NCBI GenBank assembly: GCA_013151955.1
Contig: JAADHH010000074.1
Location: 1-42,248 of the forward strand
DNA: 42,248 bases
Direction of reading: 5' to 3'
Origin: Chloroflexota bacterium
GTDB taxonomy: Bacteria; Chloroflexota; Anaerolineae; Ardenticatenales; JAADHH01
Part shown: positions 16,910 to 27,222 of the stretch, one piece after another
Numbering within the stretch: position 1 is the first letter of the stretch
Layout: every line of letters starts with the position of its first letter
Notes under the pieces: generated by a model
Told to the model about the DNA's origin: nothing
Databases searched by the model: none
What the model saw: only the letters and a program-made list of their open reading frames with translations
Program-made: the position numbers and the translations under genes

Positions 16910-19657
16910 ATGCCTCCAAACATAAATGACGCAGAACCTTACGACGTTCGGGTAAGGTCTGCTTCTGTGCCCGAAGGCGAGGCCTATTGGCGCGTCTCAC
17001 GGGTCCATCACCTGACCCCCTCGGAGAACCACGGGCTGAACCATCTTTTTGTGGATATCCTTGATGCGGCAGGCCGGCGGATCTATGGCAGCCGCGCCCA
17101 CGTATCCTGGGATGGCGGCAGTGGCGATCCCATCGTGGACAAGCCGGCCAATGAGCCGGGGACGAACTTCCCCATGTTCGAGGGCGGAGTCTTTGCAGTC
17201 GAAGCCCTGGGCCGCCCGGGAGATACCCCCCTCCCCTCGGACCGCGTAGAAAACATACACACCAATCACCCAGCCGAAGGCGAAGGCAATGCGCCCGGAC
17301 ATCATTCCTTCCTGGTCGTTTTCCAAAGGAGCATTGCCGGCGATTCCTTGCCGCCCCCCCCACCGGAGAAGAGCGCCATCCATGGCCGAATCATTCGCGG
17401 CGCGGGCCGGATCGTAGCCCTGCGCACCGGCAGTGACCACGAACTGGCCCGAAAAACGGTGGACAGCGACGAAACCTATCGTTTTGAAAACCTGGCTGCC
17501 GGCAATTACACGGTCTGGGTGGTGGGCACCAACCTATCTCAAGCCAACCTGCAGGCCAATGGAGTCGACGACCTTGCCGTTCCCGACATCGAACTTCCCC
17601 CCAGCAGTTGGGCTGTCGCCATTACAGAGAATACAAGCGGCTCCGTGCCCACGAACGCCAGCCGCTCCATCATCGTGGTCAGCGTCATAGATCAACCGGC
17701 CCTGCCCGTACGGCTCTTCACCTCCTACTGGACCGGCACGGTGAATCGTACGGGCACGAAACCGGAATACGGACCGTTTGCCTGCGAATTTGCGCCCCTG
17801 CAAGCAGGAGAATATACCATAGAACCTGAAGGACTCGGTATCCGCAGAACTGTGTGGGTTGATGGCATCGGAAGGGCGCAACTGGAATTCCGCCGGCTCG
17901 CCGCCGGCTCCGCAGAAGGCGTCATCTCCGGCGTACTGACGAAGGGTGAAGAGCACACACTTATCTTGTTGCGAGAAGGGAGCGAAGTCGCCCGCGCCCC
18001 CGTTTCAAGTGGAGGACGGTTCCGCTTCAGTGGATTGCCCGCGGGAACCTACCGCCTGCGCGTAAAAGATACTTCCGTTGTATCGGATGATCTTTTGCTG
18101 GACGGCAGCAGCGAGGTCAAGGTCTCCATGAGTATGCTTTCGGCAAGCACCGCAGCAGGAGCCATCGTGTTTGGCCACGTAGTCGGCGGCGCGGGACACG
18201 TCGTTACCTTGCAGAGTCAGGGTCAGACCATCCAACAGCAGACCGTCGCTGCCGATGACACCTACCGGTTTTCCGGCGTTCCGTCCGGGACCTACAGCCT
18301 GGCCGTGGCCAATTCTTCCGTGACTTCTCCGGAGTTCAGCATCGAGGTAAACCAATCACTGCAAATGGACCTCATTTTCTCCGGAAGCCAGCAGCAACAA
18401 AGCGCGATTCGCGGCCACGTTGCCGGTGAGCAGGGACAACCCGTCATCCTGGAAAGAGATGGGCAGGAGCTGTCCCGCACCACCCCAGACAATGACCGCA
18501 ACTTTGAGTTCAGCGGCCTGCCCGCCGGGGTCTATACCGTGCTCGTGGAAAACTCCGAGGCACAAGCCGGCCACATCGTCCTGAACGGCCTGAATCAGAT
18601 AACCATAACGCTTTCGCTAACGCCAGAAGAGCGGACGGACAGCGCCATCAGCGGCACAGTCCGGCACGGTGGGGGGCATATCTTGTCCCTGCAAAAGGAC
18701 GGCGCGGAGGTGGATCGCACCACGCTGGAAAGCGATGGGCAATTCCTTTTCACCGCTCTTGGTGCAGGCACGTACCTGTTGCACGTCATCGACAGCAACG
18801 TGGAACAGGCCAATCTGGTGCTGGACGGCACAAATCGCCTGGAAGTGACGCTGGAGTTGCCGGCGGAAGCCAGCATCCTGCACGGCACAGTCACGCACGG
18901 GGCCGGCTTCACGGTTGTCTTGTGGCGTGGGGCTACAGAGGTCAAGCGCCAGCCCGTTGGCCCGGACGAAACGTATCGATTCGCGAACCTGCCCGCGGGC
19001 GACTATCGTCTGACCATCGAAAACACCACGGTGCAAGCCACAGGCTTACACCTGGATGGCGAGCAGCAGTTGGAAGTGCCCCTGGTGGTGCCGGTGTTGG
19101 CCAACGACAGTCTCCTCTGGGGCGTGGTGTCCGGCGGCGACCAACATGAGCTGGTCCTCGTGGAGGAAGGGGCCGGCACAGAGGTCAGCCGCGTGACCCT
19201 GGATAACACCGGCCAATTCCGCTTCGAGCATTTGGCTGCCGGCACCTACCGGCTCTCCGTCGAGGGAACCTCTGCCGAGGTGGCCGGCCTGCGGCTGGAT
19301 GGCCACAATACGCTGCAAGCAAACCTGGAAGTCACGTCCGAGGAACCGGGGGTCGAACAACCTTCGCTGGATCATTACCTGTTGGCCGGGCCACCCGACC
19401 AGGAAAGAACGCGCGTCAACCTCCTGCTTCTCCAACCCTTTATTCTGACCTTTGCGCCGACCTGTGGGTTCAGCGAATCGGAAGCACGACATGCCAAACG
19501 TGTGACCATCGTTGGCAACAGGGACGCCGTATCGGGAGAGGCGGAGCAAAACTTGACTGCGGCAGGGTGTCAGGTACAGAGGCTTGTTGGCACCTCAAGC
19601 CACGAGTTGATGGACATGGTCCGTGCCCGTATCGAATCGGGTCAACCGTTCGCTTGA
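16910..19657 (+). CDS. Large protein with seven ~75-aa carboxypeptidase-regulatory/Cna_B-like repeats
   Basis: Recurring pattern GxVxxGxGHxVxLxxxGxxxxxxTVxxDxxYRFxxLPAGTYxLxVxxTxVxxxxLxLDGxxxLxVxL seen 7 times; no obvious signal peptide. Confidence 0.8.
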   Translation: MPPNINDAEPYDVRVRSASVPEGEAYWRVSRVHHLTPSENHGLNHLFVDILDAAGRRIYGSRAHVSWDGGSGDPIVDKPANEPGTNFPMFEGGVFAVEALGRPGDTPLPSDRVENIHTNHPAEGEGNAPGHHSFLVVFQRSIAGDSLPPPPPEKSAIHGRIIRGAGRIVALRTGSDHELARKTVDSDETYRFENLAAGNYTVWVVGTNLSQANLQANGVDDLAVPDIELPPSSWAVAITENTSGSVPTNASRSIIVVSVIDQPALPVRLFTSYWTGTVNRTGTKPEYGPFACEFAPLQAGEYTIEPEGLGIRRTVWVDGIGRAQLEFRRLAAGSAEGVISGVLTKGEEHTLILLREGSEVARAPVSSGGRFRFSGLPAGTYRLRVKDTSVVSDDLLLDGSSEVKVSMSMLSASTAAGAIVFGHVVGGAGHVVTLQSQGQTIQQQTVAADDTYRFSGVPSGTYSLAVANSSVTSPEFSIEVNQSLQMDLIFSGSQQQQSAIRGHVAGEQGQPVILERDGQELSRTTPDNDRNFEFSGLPAGVYTVLVENSEAQAGHIVLNGLNQITITLSLTPEERTDSAISGTVRHGGGHILSLQKDGAEVDRTTLESDGQFLFTALGAGTYLLHVIDSNVEQANLVLDGTNRLEVTLELPAEASILHGTVTHGAGFTVVLWRGATEVKRQPVGPDETYRFANLPAGDYRLTIENTTVQATGLHLDGEQQLEVPLVVPVLANDSLLWGVVSGGDQHELVLVEEGAGTEVSRVTLDNTGQFRFEHLAAGTYRLSVEGTSAEVAGLRLDGHNTLQANLEVTSEEPGVEQPSLDHYLLAGPPDQERTRVNLLLLQPFILTFAPTCGFSESEARHAKRVTIVGNRDAVSGEAEQNLTAAGCQVQRLVGTSSHELMDMVRARIESGQPFA

Positions 19658-19666
19658 GGTATCCAC

Positions 19667-20173
19667 TTGAACAAATATAGTGAGGACGTGTTGGTTCTGG
19701 CACTGGGTACGTTTGTGCTGGTGCTGGGCACAGTGGCCGTCGCGTTTGGTTTGATCAGTGGCAGCGGGTGGGGAATCGATAACAGCCTTCCCGTAGTGCG
19801 CCAGGGTACCCCGCACACAATTCGTCCCATCGCGGCCACGGAAGTGGTGCAACTTCAGCATACTCCCTTGCCGACCGTCACCCAGCGGCCAACCCTCACG
19901 CCGCCCGGAATACCCGCTGGCAAGCGCACGTCCACGTCCACCCCGGCCGTGCCTGTTGCCGCAACGCCAAATCACGCGGACAGCATCACGTCCGTGCCTT
20001 CGGCGACACCCGTCCGTCCACCCCCGCAGAGTCCGACCGCGCCGGCGGCCGGAAGCAGCCCCACGCCTACCGGTGCCGGCACACCGGCCTATCCACCACC
20101 TCCTGCCGGCACGCCCACGCCGATGCCCACCAGCGTTTCCAATGCCTACCCGGGGCCTGCCGGCGGCGGATAG
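19667..20173 (+). CDS. Membrane-anchored Pro/Thr-rich protein
   Basis: N-terminal TM (DVLVLALGTFVLVLGTVAVAFGLI) followed by a low-complexity P/T/A tail; follows the previous CDS by 9 nt. Confidence 0.65.
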   Translation: MNKYSEDVLVLALGTFVLVLGTVAVAFGLISGSGWGIDNSLPVVRQGTPHTIRPIAATEVVQLQHTPLPTVTQRPTLTPPGIPAGKRTSTSTPAVPVAATPNHADSITSVPSATPVRPPPQSPTAPAAGSSPTPTGAGTPAYPPPPAGTPTPMPTSVSNAYPGPAGGG

Positions 20174-20221
20174 CGGAAGCATGTAACAACAGGGATGTTC
20201 GTCGGGTGGCCGTCAAAGTTG

Positions 20222-20250
20222 TTGACAGGGGTAAAGAGTTGTGCTATACT
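20222..20250 (+). promoter_or_regulatory. Sigma70-type promoter
   Basis: TTGACA-N17-TATACT, 60 bp upstream of CDS 20311. Confidence 0.75.
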
Positions 20251-20310
20251 AGCGCTATCAACTAAGAGATATTCGTTTTCCTCCCATCCAAACCACAAGA
20301 GTACAGGAAT

Positions 20311-22494
20311 ATGAGTCAACAAAATCCAGACACCAGACCTGCCAACCCAGAGCCACGATTTCCATACCGGTGGCCAATTGTGATCATCGTTTTCATCCTC
20401 ATCGCCTTGATGGCCTTCTTCTACCTGGTGATCAACCGTCCTGGCCCGGTGGGCACACCGACAGTCACGCCGACCTCGCCGGCTGCGGCAACGCCGGTCG
20501 GGACACCCTCACCGGCGGGAGCCTTGGTCGTTCCCAAGCGGCCCTCGCCGCCCCCCGGAATGCTCTACAATCAGTCTGATTTCTTGCCGAGCGACCTGGG
20601 GACACTTTTCCCCAACTTTGGCCCGATGGGTGCGGAAAACAAAGACATGGAGTGGGTCGGTTGGGCATCGGAAATTCGCAGCTTCTTGAACAACGCCGAA
20701 AAGCTACAGGTGCGCCTGCTCAACGGGGACCTCATCGCCAAGCCGGCCATTGCCGGCATCATGCTGACGGGCGGCGCCGATGCCACCAGCTCGCCATCTT
20801 ACGGCAACGGGGGCGTCACCTGGGATTACTGGGCCGACTTCACCCCCCGCTCGGTATACGACAACATGGGGGTGAAAACCGGCTACATCCTGGACCCGGG
20901 GTGCGGAAAAACCGCCGTCATGCCCCGCTATGACGACCAGCGCTGGCAGCAAGCCCTTTTCGCTGCTGTTGCACAATTCGGCCGGGAGTACAAGAACGAC
21001 CCGCGTTTGACGGCCGTCGAAATCAATTCCGGCTTCGACGGGGAGCCCCGCTTTAGCAAGAGCGTCGCCGGCTGCAATTTCGATGCCGCCGCGGAGAAGA
21101 TCATCAACCATCGTGATTTCGACCTTTTCATGTACCGCATGATGGACGCTTATGCTACAGCCTTCGACGTGGATGGCGACGGCAAACCGGACAAACCCAT
21201 TTACGTCCACCTCTTTTGGGATAACAAGGCCCGCGCAGAATATGCCATTTCCAAAGGCATCGGCATCAAGTTCAATTCGCTCACCGACGACGCCAACTGG
21301 TTTTATAACTACGACAAGAATGGAAACCAGGAAAGCAGCGGGTTTGGCATGATGGCAATTGCCTACGACCTGGGGCCCAAAACGTTCCTGGCATTCGAAT
21401 CGGGCCAGCCCTGGAAGCCCTACCCCGATTCCTTCGTCTGGATGTCCTACCTGGCAGCGCTCTCTGCCCATCCCGATTTCATAGACAACTACCGTTCGTG
21501 GACAGAAGGTCTGTTGCAACAAGGAGGCAGTGCCTACGAACCGGATACCCCCTTGAACTTTATCCAGCGACACCTCGGCGTGACGCTGGAAACCACGCCC
21601 GATGTGTGGGTGGCATTGCGGGATACAGAGATCAACCAGTGTGACGACAAACGCTGCTATACCGGCTACCGGGGAGACTGGAACTTCTGGCTCTACCGCC
21701 GGGACAACCTCCCCGAAAACGGCACAGTCGTTGTGGGCCTGGAAAATAGCAAAACCTGGAAAGAAATTCCAGAGGCCGCGCGCAACCAAATCTATGCCCG
21801 CCGCGCCCGGCGCACAGACGAAGCACACGGCCAGCACTATATGTCCTTCGACATAGATGACGGCTACCCATACGTAAACCTGCGGCCCAGAAGCCAACCC
21901 GGCGGGACGGCTTCCTACGAGATAAGCATAATTTATCTGGATCAGGGCACAGACACCATGTCCCTGGAATATCTGGATAGCGCCGGCACGCTGCATTCAG
22001 CCCCCCTGATCAAGACCAACACACGACGTTTCCGCCGGCATACGTGGCAGATAGACGACGCCTACTTCAACAACGGCCTGCCCGGAAACACCGACTTTCG
22101 CATCAACAGCAACAACGATGGGGACGAGACCATCCATCTGGTGATGGTGCGGGGGACTGGGGATGTGAGTGATCGCGTCAGTCCGACAGCGACCAAGGAG
22201 CGCACGAACACTCCGGTGCCTCCGGCCAACACAGCGACGGCTACGCCCAGGCCGCCGGCAGTACCCACCGCCACAGACACGCCCCGCCCCCACCCCCCTT
22301 CGCCAACGGTGACCCCCACACCGAACTTTGGGGCAGAGGGGACTCCGCAAGCCGAGGTTTTGGCGCTGCAGACGCAGGTGGCGGATTTGAGTGGCCGCGT
22401 GGGGACGGTCGAAAAGCGACAAGCATTACTCGAACGCCTGATTGATCGCATGCAAACATTGATTGACCAGGCAATCTCGGCATTGACGCCGTAG
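20311..22494 (+). CDS. Membrane-anchored extracellular protein, glycoside-hydrolase-like (possibly DUF4832-type), with Pro/Thr linker and C-terminal coiled coil
   Basis: N-terminal TM; TIM-barrel-like Trp/Asp-rich segments ([54 protein letters not shown]); C-term [35 protein letters not shown]. Confidence 0.6.
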   Translation: MSQQNPDTRPANPEPRFPYRWPIVIIVFILIALMAFFYLVINRPGPVGTPTVTPTSPAAATPVGTPSPAGALVVPKRPSPPPGMLYNQSDFLPSDLGTLFPNFGPMGAENKDMEWVGWASEIRSFLNNAEKLQVRLLNGDLIAKPAIAGIMLTGGADATSSPSYGNGGVTWDYWADFTPRSVYDNMGVKTGYILDPGCGKTAVMPRYDDQRWQQALFAAVAQFGREYKNDPRLTAVEINSGFDGEPRFSKSVAGCNFDAAAEKIINHRDFDLFMYRMMDAYATAFDVDGDGKPDKPIYVHLFWDNKARAEYAISKGIGIKFNSLTDDANWFYNYDKNGNQESSGFGMMAIAYDLGPKTFLAFESGQPWKPYPDSFVWMSYLAALSAHPDFIDNYRSWTEGLLQQGGSAYEPDTPLNFIQRHLGVTLETTPDVWVALRDTEINQCDDKRCYTGYRGDWNFWLYRRDNLPENGTVVVGLENSKTWKEIPEAARNQIYARRARRTDEAHGQHYMSFDIDDGYPYVNLRPRSQPGGTASYEISIIYLDQGTDTMSLEYLDSAGTLHSAPLIKTNTRRFRRHTWQIDDAYFNNGLPGNTDFRINSNNDGDETIHLVMVRGTGDVSDRVSPTATKERTNTPVPPANTATATPRPPAVPTATDTPRPHPPSPTVTPTPNFGAEGTPQAEVLALQTQVADLSGRVGTVEKRQALLERLIDRMQTLIDQAISALTP

Positions 22495-22532
22495 GACTGC
22501 TGCGCAAAGCCCCTTCTTTTGAGGATGGCACC

Positions 22533-24332
22533 ATGAAAAAAAACCGGCAAAGGTGGCAACAGTTGGGAAGTCTGGCCATGTCGCTGGGCATTGTCCTGAC
22601 GTTTGCCGCTTTGAGCAGCCGGCAGAGCGCCTTGGCCGGCCCGCCACTACAGTCGCCTCCCACCAAATCGATCACGACCCGGCGGCTGGCAACGCCTTTG
22701 ACCATAGATGGCCTCTTCTCCGATTGGGCCCCCGCCGCGTCTACGCCAATCACCATCAGTGCCGCCACAGCCGACCTGATCATCGGCTCGATTGACAGCT
22801 CGTCAGACGTAAGCGCGGCTGTGCGCAGCGCGTGGACAACGGACGCCCTCTATTTTGCCATCCACGTAAATGACGATCGCCTGATTTCGGACAGCACAGA
22901 CATCTGGCGGGACGATAGCATTGAGATCGGCATTGACGGTGCCGGCGACGGCAACGCGTGGGGGCGCGACGATCACCAATACACCGTTCGCATTGACGGA
23001 GCCACGGCGGACCGCGGCGTGCAGGGCACCGCGAATATCGCCGCCGCCGTACGGAAAGTGGCCACAGGCTACGACATCGAAGTGGCCATCCCCTTTTCCG
23101 AGTTGCAGGCAACCACGGTCGTCTCCGGCACAACGATGGGCGTGAGCTTCGGCGTTCACGACGACGACGACGGCGGTAGCTGGGACGCGTACCTGGTCTG
23201 GGGCGGCACGAACACGAACAGCGGCACAGACCAATTCGCCAGGCTGCAATTCCTCGACACCTTGCCGCAACCGACGGCAACACCCTCGGCGACGCCAACG
23301 CGCACCCCGTCCCCTACGCTGACCCCACTGCCAGGCACAACACCCACGCTGGCTCCCGGCTCAGGTTCCACCATCTTCCAGCAAGGGCTAAGCAACTACG
23401 CCGGCACAACAGACACCCACGTCTCCGTTTGGTTTCCAGATGAAACGAACGGTGAAGACACCATATTGCTGGTACGCTCAGGCGACATCATGGCCGCCCT
23501 GATCAAATTCGATGTTTCACAGTTTCCGTCCTACTCGACCATGCGGCGAGCGACATTGAGTCTCTACGTCACGGGGAGCAGCAACGATAACCCTCTGGAC
23601 ATAGCGGCATATCGCCTGCTAAGGCCGTGGTCAGAGGGGCAAGCCACCTGGAAACTTGCCGGCCGTGGGAGGCCCTGGGGGGAGCCGGGCGCAAACGGCC
23701 TGGGCAATGACCGAGATTCTACGCCGGCCGATAGCAAAACATTGCGCGCCGCAAAAACATGGGTTGAACTGGATATCACGGACATGGTACGCCGGTGGGT
23801 GGCAAATCCGAGCAGCAACTACGGCCTGGTCATAAAAGGGACCGGAGATGTTGCCGTGCGCTACGATTTCGCCTCTTCGGAATATCCATCCCGGAGCTTC
23901 CGTCCCCGACTGAACCTGCAATACTATTTCCCGTCGCCGACGCCCACCAACACACCGACACCAACATTCACGCCAACGCCGACCAACACGCCGACCTATA
24001 CGCCAACGCCGACCAACACGCCCACGCCCACCCATACACCGACACCGACCAACACAGCCACGCCGACGAATACGCCCACGATTACACCGACACCGACCCG
24101 GACGCCCACGCCGACTCAGACCAGGACGCCGACAAACACGCCCACACCAACGCGCACCAGCACACCGACCCGGACGCCGACGCCGTCGCCAACGCCAACA
24201 CTGACCCCTACCCCGACGAACACGCCCACTTTCGAAGAGCGGGTCATCCTGATGGACCAGAAGATGGGTGTGCTGGAACAGTTGTTACAAAACTTGTCCC
24301 AGGCGATTGCAGATTACAAGAATGGAAAGTAG
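22533..24332 (+). CDS. Secreted protein: CBM9-like domain, DNRLRE-like domain, (PTPT)n linker, C-terminal coiled coil
   Basis: Signal peptide; [12 protein letters not shown]...[15 protein letters not shown] (CBM9-like); [31 protein letters not shown] (DNRLRE-like); ~90-residue [11 protein letters not shown] tract. Confidence 0.78.
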   Translation: MKKNRQRWQQLGSLAMSLGIVLTFAALSSRQSALAGPPLQSPPTKSITTRRLATPLTIDGLFSDWAPAASTPITISAATADLIIGSIDSSSDVSAAVRSAWTTDALYFAIHVNDDRLISDSTDIWRDDSIEIGIDGAGDGNAWGRDDHQYTVRIDGATADRGVQGTANIAAAVRKVATGYDIEVAIPFSELQATTVVSGTTMGVSFGVHDDDDGGSWDAYLVWGGTNTNSGTDQFARLQFLDTLPQPTATPSATPTRTPSPTLTPLPGTTPTLAPGSGSTIFQQGLSNYAGTTDTHVSVWFPDETNGEDTILLVRSGDIMAALIKFDVSQFPSYSTMRRATLSLYVTGSSNDNPLDIAAYRLLRPWSEGQATWKLAGRGRPWGEPGANGLGNDRDSTPADSKTLRAAKTWVELDITDMVRRWVANPSSNYGLVIKGTGDVAVRYDFASSEYPSRSFRPRLNLQYYFPSPTPTNTPTPTFTPTPTNTPTYTPTPTNTPTPTHTPTPTNTATPTNTPTITPTPTRTPTPTQTRTPTNTPTPTRTSTPTRTPTPSPTPTLTPTPTNTPTFEERVILMDQKMGVLEQLLQNLSQAIADYKNGK

Positions 24333-24337
24333 CATAA

Positions 24338-25144
24338 ATGGCAAGCAAAAAACCTTTGATCCTGGTAACCAACGACGACGGGATTGATTCTCCTGGCCTG
24401 CGCGCAGCCGTCCAGGCCGTAGCGCACCTGGGAGACATTTTGATCGTTGCTCCCAAGATTCAGCAAAGTGGAGCAGCACGCAGTTTTCCCATGAAAGAAG
24501 GCGACTCCGAACAAGTATCCTGGCCGGTCAAGGGGCCTCACCAGATCATTGCGTACCGGACCGACGGGTCTCCGGCCCAGGCCGTGCGGCGAGCCGTGCT
24601 ATTGTTCGCTCCCCGCAAGCCGGTGTTGGTCGTTTCGGGCATCAACTATGGCGAAAACCTGGGGGCCGGAATTACAATATCGGGCACAGTGGGGGCCGCG
24701 CTGGAAGCGGCAAGTTTCGGCATTCCTTCTCTGGCCGTATCACTGCAAACCTACCTGGATCAGCACTTGTCGAACAGCCACGAGGTAGACTTCTCCGCAG
24801 CCAGATTTTTCACGCGGCAATTTGCAGAGAGTGTCCTGCGCCAGCCGCTGCCTCCCGACGTGGACATCCTCAAAATCGAAGTCCCCCAAGGAGCAACAGA
24901 GGAAACTCCCTGGCGCATCACGCGTGTTTCTCGCTCCCAATACTTCCACTCCATCGTCAAAGAGGAAAATGGGAAACGGCTGATCGATGGTTATGAGCCG
25001 CGCATCGAAGAGGGTCTGTTGGAGCCTGATTCTGATGTGAAAGCCCTGGCCATAGACCGGGTCGTCTCCGTTTCGCCTTTGTCGATTGACTTGACCTCAG
25101 CGGTAGATCGTCAATACCTCCGTATGATGTTCGAAGCCAGGTAG
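24338..25144 (+). CDS. surE: 5'/3'-nucleotidase SurE
   Basis: PLILVTNDDGIDSPGLRA; VVSGINYGENLGAGITISGTVGAALEA. Confidence 0.94.
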   Translation: MASKKPLILVTNDDGIDSPGLRAAVQAVAHLGDILIVAPKIQQSGAARSFPMKEGDSEQVSWPVKGPHQIIAYRTDGSPAQAVRRAVLLFAPRKPVLVVSGINYGENLGAGITISGTVGAALEAASFGIPSLAVSLQTYLDQHLSNSHEVDFSAARFFTRQFAESVLRQPLPPDVDILKIEVPQGATEETPWRITRVSRSQYFHSIVKEENGKRLIDGYEPRIEEGLLEPDSDVKALAIDRVVSVSPLSIDLTSAVDRQYLRMMFEAR

Positions 25145-25212
25145 TGTATCCCTTTCGGTGGAAACGGTTGCCAACTTTGGGAAAGCTGGCAACCTTCACG
25201 GGCCATAAAAAC

Positions 25213-25241
25213 TTGACAAGCCAGGGGATGTGCGATACAAT
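25213..25241 (+). promoter_or_regulatory. tRNA-Phe promoter
   Basis: TTGACA-N17-TACAAT, 18 bp upstream of the tRNA. Confidence 0.8.
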
Positions 25242-25258
25242 AGCAGCATCAGTTTATT

Positions 25259-25335
25259 GCCGAGGTAGCTCAGCCTGGTAGAGCATCGGACTGAAAATCC
25301 GTGTGTCCGCAGTTCGAATCTGCGCCTCGGCACCA
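25259..25335 (+). tRNA. tRNA-Phe (anticodon GAA), CCA encoded
   Basis: Folds by eye: GCCGAGG/CCTCGGC acceptor, GCTC/GAGC D-stem, loop CTGAAAA, CGCAG-TTCGAAT-CTGCG T-arm, ACCA end. Confidence 0.97.
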
Positions 25336-25347
25336 TGGAATCGTCAA

Positions 25348-25385
25348 GGCGAGACACAGTTCGTAGACCGTGTCTCGCCCTTTTT
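25348..25385 (+). terminator. Rho-independent terminator after tRNA-Phe
   Basis: GGCGAGACAC...GTGTCTCGCC followed by CTTTTT. Confidence 0.9.
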
Positions 25386-25409
25386 GTTATGAAAATCGTA
25401 TCTTCTCAC

Positions 25410-26267
25410 TTACAGAATCACCTGCCCCAGGGTCAGGGCCCCAATCAGAACAAAGAGCACACCCAGCCCGCGCTCGAGAACTTTCTGGGGAATGCGGCTG
25501 GCCACCTGCGATCCCAATTGCCCGCCCAGAATCACGCCCGGCACGGTGAAGATGACCAGACTCAAGACCGTATCGAGAACGCCACCGCCGGTCTGCACAA
25601 AACGAAGCAAGTGTCCGGCGGACGCGGCGAGTGCCGTGACCGCAACCACGAACACGCTGGTCGCCACCGACACCTTGCTGGGCACACGGCAGCGCTGCAA
25701 AAGAAAGTAGCCGTTCATTTCGCCCAAGCCGGTAGAGACCATGCCCATGAACATCGCCCCCAGGCCGGCCAGTATGCGCCCCTCCGTACGGTTGCAAACC
25801 GTGTAGCGAATTTCCTCGCCGTCTGATGTGATCAGGCAAGTTTCCGCGGACTCACCACCGTATTGCCCCTCGATGGCCTCGTCCATTCGCACAACGTCTG
25901 TGTGGTCCGGCGCGCGCAGAAAGCTGGCAGCCACGACAAATAGTCCGACCCCTAACGTAGTCATGAGGACCACAGGGGCCACAACGCCGGCAATCCAGGT
26001 ACCCAACAAAGCCATGGGCACACAGACTACCAGCAACGACACCCCCAACCGGTAGTCAATCAACCGTTGGCGAGCATAGGCAAACAGTCCGCTGGCAAAA
26101 CCGAAAACTTCGGTAATCAATGCCGTACCGATGGCCACTTCTGGGGGAAGACGCAGCGCCAGAAGAAAAAGGGGCGAGAAAAACGTGGCTCCCTCCACTC
26201 CAGAGGCCATAGCAATCGTGGCAATCAAAATGGAAACGGGAAACATAAACCAATATTGTAAGTCCAT
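25410..26267 (-). CDS. TauE/SafE family sulfite exporter-like permease
   Basis: Multi-TM; repeated (ATIAMASGVEGATFFSPLFLLALRLPPEVAIGTALITEVFGFASGL; GMVSTGLGEMNGYFLLQRCRVPSKVSVATSVFVVAVTALAAS). Confidence 0.88.
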   Translation of the reverse strand: MDLQYWFMFPVSILIATIAMASGVEGATFFSPLFLLALRLPPEVAIGTALITEVFGFASGLFAYARQRLIDYRLGVSLLVVCVPMALLGTWIAGVVAPVVLMTTLGVGLFVVAASFLRAPDHTDVVRMDEAIEGQYGGESAETCLITSDGEEIRYTVCNRTEGRILAGLGAMFMGMVSTGLGEMNGYFLLQRCRVPSKVSVATSVFVVAVTALAASAGHLLRFVQTGGGVLDTVLSLVIFTVPGVILGGQLGSQVASRIPQKVLERGLGVLFVLIGALTLGQVIL

Positions 26268-26326
26268 AGGGCTGTCCTTGAGAAATTACGCTGGCCGGAT
26301 GTACGAAGCGGCGTCCGAACATCCTC

Positions 26327-27214
26327 TCACGTATTCAACGTCCAATCGTACGCTCTGTGCGCGAATTCAATACGGTCCCCTTGCGCCGCAATCCAGCGAT
26401 GGCGTTCACCATCCTCCGGCAGATAGCGCAAAAGGAGAGAGTGCAGGCCCGGCTGCCCTCCGAAGTCGCCGGCATACCAGTGAAAAATCGAAGAAAGTCG
26501 CACAACGCCGGCATCCTCGTCCACCTCGACATCCGCATCCACAAAGTTTTGGGCGGCCAGGTCCAATTGGTCGTGAATCCTTTCCGCATCATAGACTCCG
26601 ACGGGAGGACACGAACGGCTGGCACAATTGAGCGCAAAATGGATGCGCGGGTCTGGTTGCGGCATGACCCAGGCAGCACGCGGATCGGTCGAGGCGAAGT
26701 GCGGCCCCGGCACGTAGGGGTTTCCACGGTTGCTGCGCAAGATGCCCTGTTCGATATCCTCGCAACTAAAACGATGCCCGCCGACCTCATAGGCGGCACG
26801 ACGAAAGAATCGAAACAGGCCAAACCGCTCTTCCGTGACGCTCTCCTGCACATCGAAAGCGATGACCGCATCGATCACCAGCGCATTATAAAGGTTGATC
26901 CAGAATGCAAGTCGTTCTTCCCGGGTCGTGAGCGTGGTTAAATCCAGGTTGCGCAATTGCGGCGTACAGGCAGTACGGTACATCGCATAAGCGTCACTCT
27001 CACGAAGGAGGCTGTAGTTCACGTGACGGCCGGGAGCGTCCATGGCCTCGGCTTTGAACGCATTGACCGCGCGTTTCAGCTCGGCCGAGAGCGCTTCCCC
27101 AGAGGGAGAGCCTTCCGGTGACGGTGCCCTGTTCAGCACTTCTTCTGCGCGCACGCCCAGCAGGGTGTTCAACAAACGCTCTCGCCCGGCGATCAGGTTG
27201 TCAATCAGTGTCAT
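26327..27214 (-). CDS. DUF547 domain protein
   Basis: TREERLAFWINLYNALVIDAVIAF; PRIHFALNCASRSCPPVGVYDAERIHDQLDLAAQNFV. Confidence 0.85.
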   Translation of the reverse strand: MTLIDNLIAGRERLLNTLLGVRAEEVLNRAPSPEGSPSGEALSAELKRAVNAFKAEAMDAPGRHVNYSLLRESDAYAMYRTACTPQLRNLDLTTLTTREERLAFWINLYNALVIDAVIAFDVQESVTEERFGLFRFFRRAAYEVGGHRFSCEDIEQGILRSNRGNPYVPGPHFASTDPRAAWVMPQPDPRIHFALNCASRSCPPVGVYDAERIHDQLDLAAQNFVDADVEVDEDAGVVRLSSIFHWYAGDFGGQPGLHSLLLRYLPEDGERHRWIAAQGDRIEFAHRAYDWTLNT

Positions 27215-27222
27215 TCGTCCTC

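Noticed and set aside
23795-24337. Alternative-frame ORF over the PTPT region (His/Asp/Ala/Asn-rich)
   Set aside because: Frame-shifted reading of a repetitive linker; the main frame has recognisable domains.
25398-25408. GTATCTTCTCA matches the first 11 nt of the MITE TIR
   Set aside because: No second TIR or further element sequence nearby; may be a remnant or chance.
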